NCBI GenBank assembly: GCA_024408015.1 | Contig: JAKSVJ010000053.1 | Span: 1 to 7,554, forward strand | DNA length: 7,554 nt | Direction: 5' to 3' | Origin: Clostridia bacterium | Lineage (GTDB): Bacteria; Bacillota; Clostridia; Oscillospirales; CAG-272 | Part shown: positions 1 to 5,528 of the stretch, piece by piece | Position numbering within the stretch: the first letter of the stretch is position 1 | Layout of the letters: every line of letters starts with the position of its first letter | Notes under the pieces: generated by a model | The model's database searches: none | What the model was told of the DNA's origin: nothing | The model's input: only the letters and a program-made list of their open reading frames with translations | Made by a program: the position numbers and the translations under genes

Positions 1-1
1 T

Positions 2-18
2 CATCGAAATTTTCGATG
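2..18. repeat. Short palindrome at left edge, possible operator
   Basis: CATCGAAA, one central T, then TTTCGATG: two 8-bp arms that match perfectly as an inverted repeat. It lies about 170 bp upstream of uxuA. With a one-base centre it suits a dimeric repressor site better than an RNA hairpin. It is followed by only four T residues, so a terminator of an off-window gene is possible but weak. No gene can be assigned confidently to positions 1-140. Confidence 0.4.
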
Positions 19-66
19 TTTTCTGTAGTTATTATCTTATATTAACTGCTTTTGGGACTTTTTGAC

Positions 67-109
67 GCTCTAATTATCAAAAATCATCAAAAATATTAAA
101 TATTAGAGC
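67..109. repeat. Inverted and direct repeats upstream of uxuA
   Basis: Three nested elements are visible. The outer arms GCTCTAAT (67-74) and ATTAGAGC (102-109) form an exact 8-bp inverted repeat. Between them ATCAAAAAT occurs twice (76-84 and 86-94), offset by 10 bp, about one helical turn. AATATT-A-AATATT (92-104) is a further palindrome. They sit 30-75 bp upstream of the candidate -10 box, where an activator or upstream operator of a uronate operon would be expected. The regulator is not visible in the window, and AT-rich DNA yields such repeats by chance fairly easily. Confidence 0.4.
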
Positions 110-140
110 TTAACATATATACTTTTGTTTTAAATTGTTG

Positions 141-156
141 TATAATTCAGTTGAAT
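141..156 (+). promoter_or_regulatory. uxuA operon -10 box and overlapping inverted repeat
   Basis: TATAAT at 141-146 is a perfect -10 hexamer, which would put the transcription start near 153 and leave a leader of about 34 nt. No good -35 hexamer lies 16-18 bp upstream; the sequence at 118-123 is TATACT. This suggests a promoter that needs an activator. ATTCA-GT-TGAAT (145-156) is a 12-bp inverted repeat over the end of the -10 box and the expected start site, a typical place for a repressor. The -10 call is moderately sure; the operator is inference. Confidence 0.5.
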
Positions 157-173
157 ATAAAAACAATAACAAT

Positions 174-178
174 GGAGG
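174..178 (+). promoter_or_regulatory. Ribosome binding site that fixes the uxuA start
   Basis: GGAGG lies 8 nt before the ATG at 187. The in-frame ATG at 172 overlaps this site, and the in-frame TTG at 151 lies beside the predicted transcription start. Neither can be the main start, so translation should begin at 187. Confidence 0.85.
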
Positions 179-186
179 AAACCATT

Positions 187-1221
187 ATGAAAATGACTTT
201 TCGCTGGTATGGTCCTAGTGATTCAATTCCACTAAACTATATGAAGCAGATTCAAGGCATGACTGGTGTTGTTACAGCAGTATATGGTGTTCCGGTTGGT
301 GAAGTATGGCCACTTGAAACACTTGAGTCTCAGAAGAAGCTTTGTGAAGAAGCTGGACTTGAAATGGAAGTAATCGAAAGTATTCCTGTTCATGAAGATA
401 TAAAGCTTGGCAGACCAACAAGAGACAAATATATTGAAGCATACAAAGAGAACCTTAGACGTTGTGGTAAGGTTGGCGTCAAATGCGTATGCTATAACTT
501 CATGCCTGTATTTGACTGGCTAAGAACTAACTTGTATTTTAAGCACAAAGATGGTGCAACATCACTTTCATATAGCAAGAAAGATTTCGATGGACTTGAT
601 CCAAGAAATCTCCATCTCCCAGGTTGGGATGAAAGCTATAGCACAGATGAACTCAATGCTCTTCTTGATGCTTATGCAAATGTTGACCACGATACATTGT
701 TTAACAACTTGGTATATTTCTTGAATGCAATTATGCCAGTTTGTGATGAGACAGGTATCAATGTGGCTATTCACCCAGATGATCCACCGTGGGATGTATT
801 TGGACTTCCAAGAATCATTTGTAAGGAATCTGATTATGATAGATTGTTTGCTACTGTTCCAAACAAGCACAATGGTATAACATTCTGTACAGGTTCTCTT
901 GGTGCTGGAAGATTCAATGATCTTCCATATATGGCTGGCAAATATGCAGATAGAATATATTTTGCACATTTAAGACAGTTAAAATATGATGGTGATGAAG
1001 ACTTTTACGAGAACGGTCACCAGACAGCTTATGGTAATGTTGATATTTATGAAATCGTTAAAGCTTTAGTTAAGAATGGATTTGATGGATATCTTAGGCC
1101 TGACCACGGAAGAAATATTTGGGGAGAAGATGCAAAACCAGGATATGGTCTATTTGATAGAGCTCTTGGAGCTGCGTATCTTACAGGTCTATTTGAAGCT
1201 GTTGAAAAAGATTTAAAATAA
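187..1221 (+). CDS. uxuA: Mannonate dehydratase
   Basis: UxuA is a cytoplasmic metal-dependent enzyme that dehydrates D-mannonate to 2-keto-3-deoxy-D-gluconate (KDG) in the glucuronate/mannonate branch of uronate breakdown. The predicted protein has 344 residues, within the size seen for shorter Firmicutes members and below the roughly 394 of E. coli UxuA. It opens with FRWYGPSD, typical of the family. Conserved metal and active-site blocks are HPDDPPW (196-202), CTGSLGA (234-240), AHLR (260-263) and RPDHGR (304-309). The likely Mn/Fe ligands are H196, C234, H261 and D306, inferred from family knowledge. The C-terminal GYGLFDRALGAAYLTGL stretch is also typical. It is the first gene of the operon, 16 bp ahead of eda. 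No mannonate oxidoreductase gene (uxuB) follows, so mannonate supply must be encoded elsewhere. An extra in-frame ATG at 193 could be used but fits the ribosome site less well. Confidence 0.96.
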   Translation: MKMTFRWYGPSDSIPLNYMKQIQGMTGVVTAVYGVPVGEVWPLETLESQKKLCEEAGLEMEVIESIPVHEDIKLGRPTRDKYIEAYKENLRRCGKVGVKCVCYNFMPVFDWLRTNLYFKHKDGATSLSYSKKDFDGLDPRNLHLPGWDESYSTDELNALLDAYANVDHDTLFNNLVYFLNAIMPVCDETGINVAIHPDDPPWDVFGLPRIICKESDYDRLFATVPNKHNGITFCTGSLGAGRFNDLPYMAGKYADRIYFAHLRQLKYDGDEDFYENGHQTAYGNVDIYEIVKALVKNGFDGYLRPDHGRNIWGEDAKPGYGLFDRALGAAYLTGLFEAVEKDLK

Positions 1222-1237
1222 TTGCGGAGGCAGAATC

Positions 1238-1822
1238 ATGGTAAGTGATTATAAATTTATCCCTGTTGTTGTTATCAACAATATTGAGGATACAGAAAAA
1301 ATGCTCGGAGGTCTTTGCGAAGGTGGACTTCCAGTAGCTGAAATTACATTTAGAACAGCATGTGCTAAAGATGCTATTAAACTCGGTAGAGAAAAATTCC
1401 CAGACATGTGCATTGGCGCAGGTACTGTTATTAATCTCACACAATGCGTTGAAGCTATTAACGCTGGTGCTGAGTTTATCGTTTCACCAGGTCTTAGCGA
1501 AGATGTAGCTAAATATTGTGTAGCTAATGGCATTCCATATTTCCCAGGTTGCGTTACACCAACAGAAATTATGGCAGCTATTGCTCTTGGAATTAAAGTT
1601 GTTAAGTTCTTCCCAGCAAATGTATATGGTGGACTTAAGGCTCTCAAAGCTCTTTCAGCTCCATTCCCACAGATTAAATTTGTTCCAACAGGTGGCGTTG
1701 ATATGACAAATATCGAAGAATTCTTGGCATTTGACAAGATTCAAGCTATTGGTGGTTCATTCATCATGAAGGGTGACATTGTTGCTAATACAAAAGCATT
1801 AATGGAGGTTATCAACAAATGA
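1238..1822 (+). CDS. eda: 2-keto-3-deoxy-6-phosphogluconate (KDPG) aldolase
   Basis: This class I aldolase splits KDPG into pyruvate and glyceraldehyde-3-phosphate, the last step of the pathway encoded here and of the Entner-Doudoroff route. The 194-residue length is close to the usual 200-215 for the single-domain TIM-barrel family. Visible landmarks are AEITFRT with the likely catalytic E35, IGAGTV (59-64), the VSPG block (82-85), PGCVTPTE (103-110), the Schiff-base lysine K123 in VKFFPA, and the phosphate-binding PTGGV (150-154). GGAGG at 1226-1230 lies 7 nt before the ATG. The stop codon overlaps the kdgK start as ATGA, so the two genes are probably translationally coupled. Some relatives are annotated as bifunctional with 4-hydroxy-2-oxoglutarate aldolase activity, which the sequence cannot exclude. 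Confidence 0.96.
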   Translation: MVSDYKFIPVVVINNIEDTEKMLGGLCEGGLPVAEITFRTACAKDAIKLGREKFPDMCIGAGTVINLTQCVEAINAGAEFIVSPGLSEDVAKYCVANGIPYFPGCVTPTEIMAAIALGIKVVKFFPANVYGGLKALKALSAPFPQIKFVPTGGVDMTNIEEFLAFDKIQAIGGSFIMKGDIVANTKALMEVINK

Positions 1823-2841
1823 GTAAAATTGTAACTTTCGGCGAGATTATGCTTAGACTCGCTCCAGAAGGATATCTTCGTTTTGTTCAGTCAGAAAAGT
1901 TCGGAGCAACATTCGGTGGTGCTGAGGCAAACGTTGCAGTAAGTCTTGCAAACTATGGTGAGGATGCTGTTTTTGTAACAAAACTTCCATCACATGAAAT
2001 TGGACAGATGGCTGTTAACTCACTTAGAAAATTCGGTGTTGATACATCTGAAATCGTTAGAGGCGGTAACAGAGTAGGTGTCTACTATTGCGAAAAAGGT
2101 GCAAGCCAGAGACCAAGTAAGGTTGTATACGATAGAGCATATTCTTCAATTTCAGAAGCTAAATCAGACGACTTTGATTGGAAAAAGATTTTTGAAGGTG
2201 CTAAGTGGTTCCACGTAACAGGTATTACACCAGCATTGAGCCCAGATGTTGCTAAGATTACAATCGAAGCATGCAAGGCTGCTCATGAACTCGGCATCAC
2301 AGTTTCTACAGACCTTAACTATAGAAAGAAGCTCTGGACAAGAGAAGAAGCTAACAAGACAATGACAGAAGTTTGCAACAACGTAGACTACTGTATTGCA
2401 AACGAAGAAGATGCTAAGGACGTATTCGGCATTGAAGCTGATAATACAGACATCGATTCAGGTAAACTCAACAGAGAAGGCTATATTAGTGTTGCTAAGA
2501 AACTTACAGATAAGTTTGGCTTCAAGGGTGTAGCTATTACTCTTAGAGAAAGTATCAGCGCTAATGACAATAACTGGAGCGCTATGCTCTACACAAATGG
2601 CGAAGCTTATTTCTCAAAGAAATACGCAATGCATATTGTAGATAGAGTTGGTGGCGGCGATAGCTTCGGTGCAGGTCTTATTTATTCACTTGTTAATGGC
2701 TATGATGCTCAGTCAACAATTGAATTTGCTGTTGCAGCATCATGTCTCGAACACAGTATTGAAGGCGACGTTAACATGGTTAGTCTTGATGAAGTTAAGA
2801 ATCTTGCAAAGGGTTCAGGCTCAGGTCGCGTTCAGAGATAA
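1819..2841 (+). CDS. kdgK: 2-keto-3-deoxygluconate kinase (PfkB family)
   Basis: KdgK phosphorylates KDG with ATP to give KDPG, the substrate of the neighbouring aldolase. The 340-residue protein is a ribokinase/PfkB-family sugar kinase. The N-terminal substrate-side motif is FGGAEANVA (32-40). The C-terminal PfkB signature is DRVGGGDSFGAG (275-286), with D281 as the catalytic base and the preceding glycines forming the anion hole. PfkB kinases are hard to tell apart from sequence alone. The call as KDG kinase rests on overall resemblance plus the uxuA-eda context; fructokinase is the main alternative. GGAGG at 1804-1808 lies inside the end of eda, 10 nt before the ATG, and the start codon overlaps the eda stop by four bases. 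The C-terminal tail ends in a short glycine/serine-rich GSGSG stretch. It is the last gene of the operon, 24 bp before the terminator stem. Confidence 0.92.
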   Translation: MSKIVTFGEIMLRLAPEGYLRFVQSEKFGATFGGAEANVAVSLANYGEDAVFVTKLPSHEIGQMAVNSLRKFGVDTSEIVRGGNRVGVYYCEKGASQRPSKVVYDRAYSSISEAKSDDFDWKKIFEGAKWFHVTGITPALSPDVAKITIEACKAAHELGITVSTDLNYRKKLWTREEANKTMTEVCNNVDYCIANEEDAKDVFGIEADNTDIDSGKLNREGYISVAKKLTDKFGFKGVAITLRESISANDNNWSAMLYTNGEAYFSKKYAMHIVDRVGGGDSFGAGLIYSLVNGYDAQSTIEFAVAASCLEHSIEGDVNMVSLDEVKNLAKGSGSGRVQR

Positions 2842-2864
2842 TTTGAACTAAAATATGCAAAACA

Positions 2865-2913
2865 AAACGCAGAGGATAGACTACATAAGGTCAAATCTTC
2901 TGCGTTTATTTTA
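2865..2913. terminator. Bidirectional Rho-independent terminator between converging genes
   Basis: Bases 2865-2877 pair with 2895-2907 in a 13-bp stem that includes one G-U pair and the core AACGCAGA/TCTGCGTT. A small inner GAC/GTC pairing is possible in the 17-nt loop. The + strand runs on into TTTATTTTAT, ending the uxuA-eda-kdgK transcript. The left flank AAAACAAAACGC reads as a T-rich tract on the - strand, so the same hairpin can also end the transcript of the leftward gene at 2932-3708. Confidence 0.85.
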
Positions 2914-2931
2914 TAATGTACATTAATTTTG

Positions 2932-3708
2932 TTACTTTTTCAAAATTCTATTGATAGTTTTTATAGCGTATTGAGCTAGATGTTCACGTAGAGACATCAA
3001 TTGCTTTTTGTGAGAGCATAATCTTTCGGAGCAATTCTTGCATGCAAGATATTGATTAGTGTTATCGGAAAATCTTTCAGGATATCTCCAAATTGTTATT
3101 TCCCAACGAACAAGTATACAAATGGCAGCAGCTACAAGAGTCCATGTGTATACACTTCGTATAAAGAATAGAGGAGTAAACATCATGGCGTAGTCCCAGT
3201 TGTATATTCGACATGTACAGCAACATTTGTTTTTTAAGAACAAAGTTTGGAATGGACAAAAGAATAATATACAAATCATGTCGCAAACAGAAAACGCAAG
3301 ACATAAGAGAAGCATGATTCCATCATCAATGATGCCTGTCATGTGTAATGCTCCAAAAATAATGTTAAATACAACCCATATAAGGGCAACGATGAATGCA
3401 GCGTTGTTATCATGTAATTGAACGTCAGTTTTGCCAGTTGGAGTATAATTCTTCGAAAATTGTTTTTGACATCCAGGGCTTTCAAAACTTGATGGGAAAA
3501 ATCTTAGTACCATCTCAAACATAAAGATGCCCCATACAATCCAAAACATTATTTCGTTGTTTTCAGTGACTAGGTTTTTGATCAAAAAGTTTGTGCCACT
3601 GATTCTAACTTGGATGCATCTTATCAATACAATCAAGAAGAGAATAGACCTATATGCAAGTCTAAAATAGTGAAAAGTTGAAACTGCGGAAAGATTTGCT
3701 TTTTTCAT
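2932..3708 (-). CDS. Uncharacterised membrane protein with two cysteine clusters
   Basis: I do not recognise a function. It resembles conserved hypothetical membrane proteins of Clostridia from memory only. The 258-residue product has hydrophobic segments at about 21-36, 52-70, 103-121, 129-152 and 176-200; R184 interrupts the last, which could be one helix or a short hairpin. One cysteine cluster (C162, C163, C164, C166) lies in the loop after segment 4, followed by RIYNWDYAMMF. A second lies in the charged C-terminal tail as C-x2-C-x4-C-x-H (C223, C226, C231, H233). This spacing suggests zinc or iron-sulfur binding, or redox-active thiols. The tail is basic and helix-prone. No signal peptide cleavage site is evident. 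The start at 3708 is preceded by AAAGGA with 5-nt spacing; a GTG at 3750 would add 14 residues but has no ribosome site. It lies downstream of the gdhA terminator, so it is probably transcribed separately. Confidence 0.85.
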   Translation of the reverse strand: MKKANLSAVSTFHYFRLAYRSILFLIVLIRCIQVRISGTNFLIKNLVTENNEIMFWIVWGIFMFEMVLRFFPSSFESPGCQKQFSKNYTPTGKTDVQLHDNNAAFIVALIWVVFNIIFGALHMTGIIDDGIMLLLCLAFSVCDMICILFFCPFQTLFLKNKCCCTCRIYNWDYAMMFTPLFFIRSVYTWTLVAAAICILVRWEITIWRYPERFSDNTNQYLACKNCSERLCSHKKQLMSLREHLAQYAIKTINRILKK

Positions 3709-3713
3709 TGATG

Positions 3714-3719
3714 TCCTTT
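3714..3719 (-). promoter_or_regulatory. Ribosome binding site of the membrane-protein gene
   Basis: On the - strand AAAGGA precedes the ATG at 3708 by 5 nt. This favours that start over the in-frame GTG at 3750. No convincing promoter is visible upstream. TTGTAA (3758-3763) with TATTGC (3735-3740) at 17-bp spacing is the best weak candidate. Confidence 0.6.
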
Positions 3720-3762
3720 CTTTGTTTTTTGGTTGCAATAGTTTAAGCACTTACATTTTACA

Positions 3763-3799
3763 ATTAATTTGTGAACAATTAATGAATTTTTGTTAACAA
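3763..3799. repeat. Pair of 10-bp palindromes upstream of the membrane-protein gene
   Basis: TTGTGAACAA (3769-3778) and the perfect palindrome TTGTTAACAA (3790-3799) differ at one base and are offset by 21 bp, about two helical turns. ATTAATT (3763-3769) and AATTAAT (3777-3783) form a further inverted repeat around the first. The second copy overlaps the T-tract of the gdhA terminator. They could be a tandem operator for the leftward gene at 3708. The binding protein is unknown. Confidence 0.4.
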
Positions 3800-3838
3800 A
3801 AAAACGAGTGGCACTTTTGATATAACAAGGTGCCACTC
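3798..3838 (-). terminator. Rho-independent terminator of gdhA
   Basis: Read on the - strand, GAGTGGCAC (3838-3830) pairs perfectly with GTGCCACTC (3814-3806). The 9-bp stem has a 15-nt loop and is followed after one base by seven T residues (3804-3798). It starts about 18 nt after the gdhA stop codon. It is a strong, G+C-rich terminator that should insulate the downstream membrane-protein gene. Confidence 0.92.
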
Positions 3839-3855
3839 AAACTATTAAATTTAGA

Positions 3856-5214
3856 TTATACCAATCCCTGAGCTTTCATTGCATTAGCGATCTTTTCAAA
3901 TCCAGCAATGTTAGCACCAGTAAGAAGGTCATTTGACTTAAGGTCATATTTCTTCTGAGTTGTATAAATGTTTTCGTAGATGTTTTCCATGATGTCTTTG
4001 AGTTTTGAGTCAACTTCATCAAAAGACCATGAGAGTCTCATTGAGTTCTGGCACATTTCAAGACCTGATGTAGCAACACCACCAGCATTAGCAGCTTTAC
4101 CTGGACCATAGATTACACCATTGTCGATGAGGTAGTGAGCAGCTTCAAGAGTACAAGGCATATTAGCACCTTCGCATACAGCTGTAACGCCATTTGCAAC
4201 GAGAGCTTTAGCATCGTCAATCTTGAGTTCGTTCTGAGTAGCACATGGAAGAGCGATGTCACATTTAGTTGTCCAAACTGTTGGGTTACCTGCTTTTGTT
4301 TCTGTGTATACTGAACCAGGAACGCGTTTAGCATATTCTGAGATTCTAGCTCTTTCAACTTCTTTGAGCTGTTTGAGAACTGCAACATCAATGCCATTAG
4401 GGTCATAAATCCAACCATTTGAGTCAGATACTGTTACAACTTTACCACCAAGTTGCTGAGCTTTTTGTGTCGCGTAGATAGCAACGTTACCAGAACCAGA
4501 AACAACAACTGTCTTTCCTGCAAATGAATCATTCTTCAATGTCTTAAGAGCAGCATTTGTGAAGTAGCAAAGACCATAACCTGTAGCTTCTGTTCTTGCA
4601 AGTGAGCCACCAAATTCAAGACCTTTACCTGTGAGAACACCAGTGTATTCGTCTCTGATTCTCTTATACTGTCCAAAGAGGAAGCCAACTTCACGTCCAC
4701 CAACACCAATGTCACCAGCTGGAACGTCTGTGTCTGGACCGATGTGTCTATAGAGCTCTGTCATAAAGCTCTGGCAGAATTTCATAATTTCTGTGTCGCT
4801 ATTGCCCTTAGGGTCAAAGTCAGAACCACCTTTACCACGACCCATAGGGAGTGTTGTGAGTGAGTTCTTGAGAGAGTGTTCAAGACCAAGGAATTTAATG
4901 ATTGAAGCGTTAACGCTTGGATGGAATCTCAAACCACCCTTGTAAGGACCAATGGCACTTGAGTACTGTACTCTATAGCCTCTGTTAACCTGAATCTGAT
5001 TGTTATCATCAAGCCATGTAACTCTGAACTGAACGAATCTTTCTGGTTCAAGGAATCTTTCAAGAAGATGATTCTTCTCAATAGATGGGTGTTTTTCAAC
5101 TGCGAGTTCAAGAGATTCGAGAATTTCCTGACAAGCCTGAGTATATTCAGGTTCATTAGGATTCTTTTTACAGAAATCTTCGAACACTTTTTTTACGTAT
5201 GCGTTTGTAATCAT
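3856..5214 (-). CDS. gdhA: Glutamate dehydrogenase, NADP-type hexameric
   Basis: GdhA interconverts 2-oxoglutarate plus ammonium and L-glutamate; the NADPH-linked form usually assimilates ammonium. The 452-residue length matches the roughly 450-residue hexameric class I enzymes. Substrate-site motifs are YKGGLRFHPSV (91-101), PMGRGKGGSDFDP (123-135) with the catalytic lysine K128, and PAGDIGVGGREVG (165-177) with D168. The Rossmann domain has VVVSGSGNVA (236-245), and the second strand ends in SDS (263-265), as in NADP-dependent E. coli GdhA rather than NAD-dependent clostridial enzymes. PGKAANAGGVATSGLEM (371-387) is another conserved block. AAGGAG lies 6 nt before the ATG. The gene stands alone between a clear promoter and a strong terminator, divergent from nagB. 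Cofactor choice is inferred from the motif only. Confidence 0.97.
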   Translation of the reverse strand: MITNAYVKKVFEDFCKKNPNEPEYTQACQEILESLELAVEKHPSIEKNHLLERFLEPERFVQFRVTWLDDNNQIQVNRGYRVQYSSAIGPYKGGLRFHPSVNASIIKFLGLEHSLKNSLTTLPMGRGKGGSDFDPKGNSDTEIMKFCQSFMTELYRHIGPDTDVPAGDIGVGGREVGFLFGQYKRIRDEYTGVLTGKGLEFGGSLARTEATGYGLCYFTNAALKTLKNDSFAGKTVVVSGSGNVAIYATQKAQQLGGKVVTVSDSNGWIYDPNGIDVAVLKQLKEVERARISEYAKRVPGSVYTETKAGNPTVWTTKCDIALPCATQNELKIDDAKALVANGVTAVCEGANMPCTLEAAHYLIDNGVIYGPGKAANAGGVATSGLEMCQNSMRLSWSFDEVDSKLKDIMENIYENIYTTQKKYDLKSNDLLTGANIAGFEKIANAMKAQGLV

Positions 5215-5260
5215 ATAGATCTCCTTATATTATATAGAATAAATTAAAAAATATGTGTTT

Positions 5261-5288
5261 ATTATAATCATTTTTGGCATCATTTCAA
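5261..5288 (-). promoter_or_regulatory. gdhA promoter, sigma-A type
   Basis: On the - strand TTGAAA (5288-5283) and a perfect TATAAT (5266-5261) are separated by 16 bp. The expected start near 5254 gives a leader of about 40 nt that ends in the AAGGAG ribosome site (5226-5221). The boxes are strong, in keeping with a well-expressed ammonium-assimilation gene. Confidence 0.82.
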
Positions 5289-5432
5289 TAAAAATTTTGT
5301 ATTTTTTTCAAAAAACCAAAAAAAATATACCAAAACCGAAATATTTCGCTAAAAAGTACTATGATTTTCGAATAAAATTTGAAATGTTGTTTTGGATTTT
5401 CTTAAAATTCGCATCGCAACCAATGGGTGACA
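5289..5432. other. AT-rich spacer between the gdhA and nagB promoters
   Basis: This is the middle of the 314-bp divergent intergenic region. It is rich in A and T runs, for example around 5300-5332, and may be intrinsically curved DNA. The only open frame across it begins with a GTG inside the gdhA leader and has no ribosome site. I see no RNA gene or riboswitch-like fold here. Confidence 0.5.
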
Positions 5433-5507
5433 TGTAAGACTTACAATGTGTCAAAAAGACTTGACATATCAATACTTTTTTAGTATCATAAAGACTCAAG
5501 AAAGACT
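5433..5507. repeat. Inverted repeats and AAGACT copies around the nagB promoter
   Basis: TGTAAG-A-CTTACA (5433-5445) is a perfect 13-bp palindrome. TGTCAA-N6-TTGACA (5449-5466) is an inverted repeat whose right arm is the -35 box. ATACT-TTTTT-AGTAT (5472-5486) lies in the promoter spacer and reaches into the -10 box. The hexamer AAGACT occurs at 5436, 5456, 5491 and 5502, giving offsets of 20, 35 and 11 bp. Repressor binding over this promoter, for example by an amino-sugar regulator, is a reasonable inference, but none is encoded in the window. Confidence 0.5.
5461..5489 (+). promoter_or_regulatory. nagB promoter, near-consensus sigma-A
   Basis: TTGACA (5461-5466), a perfect -35 box, and TATCAT (5484-5489) are separated by exactly 17 bp. 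Transcription should start near 5496. The leader of about 33 nt carries AAGG (5517-5520) 8 nt before the nagB ATG. A core promoter this strong usually needs repression for control, which fits the inverted repeats overlapping it. Confidence 0.88.
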
Positions 5508-5528
5508 AATGAAATCAAGGCGATATTA

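Noticed and set aside
151..186. Extended uxuA N-terminus from TTG 151 or ATG 172
   Set aside because: The GGAGG site lies within the 172 start region and TTG 151 sits at the predicted transcription start. The family's FRWYGPSD opening fits the start at 187.
568..969. 133-codon open frame on the - strand opposite uxuA
   Set aside because: It is antisense to conserved uxuA sequence and its composition looks like a shadow of the real frame.
1249..1737. 162-codon open frame on the - strand opposite eda
   Set aside because: It is antisense to a clearly conserved aldolase, has no ribosome site and shows no recognisable protein pattern.
3769..3799. Rex (NADH-responsive repressor) operator
   Set aside because: The half-sites TTGTGAA and TTAACAA are present, but the required partner half-site at the usual spacing (TTGTGAA-N4-TTCACAA type) is missing on both sides.
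4113..4418. 101-codon open frame in another frame of the gdhA strand
   Set aside because: It lies wholly inside gdhA, whose conserved Rossmann and C-terminal motifs cover the same bases.
5255..5437. 60-codon open frame in the gdhA-nagB intergenic region
   Set aside because: It begins with GTG inside the gdhA leader, lacks a ribosome site, overlaps the gdhA promoter, and its lysine, isoleucine and phenylalanine content simply reflects AT-rich DNA.
5215..5528. Riboswitch or glmS-like ribozyme before nagB or gdhA
   Set aside because: The predicted leaders are only about 33-40 nt long, too short for such elements, and no conserved fold is visible.
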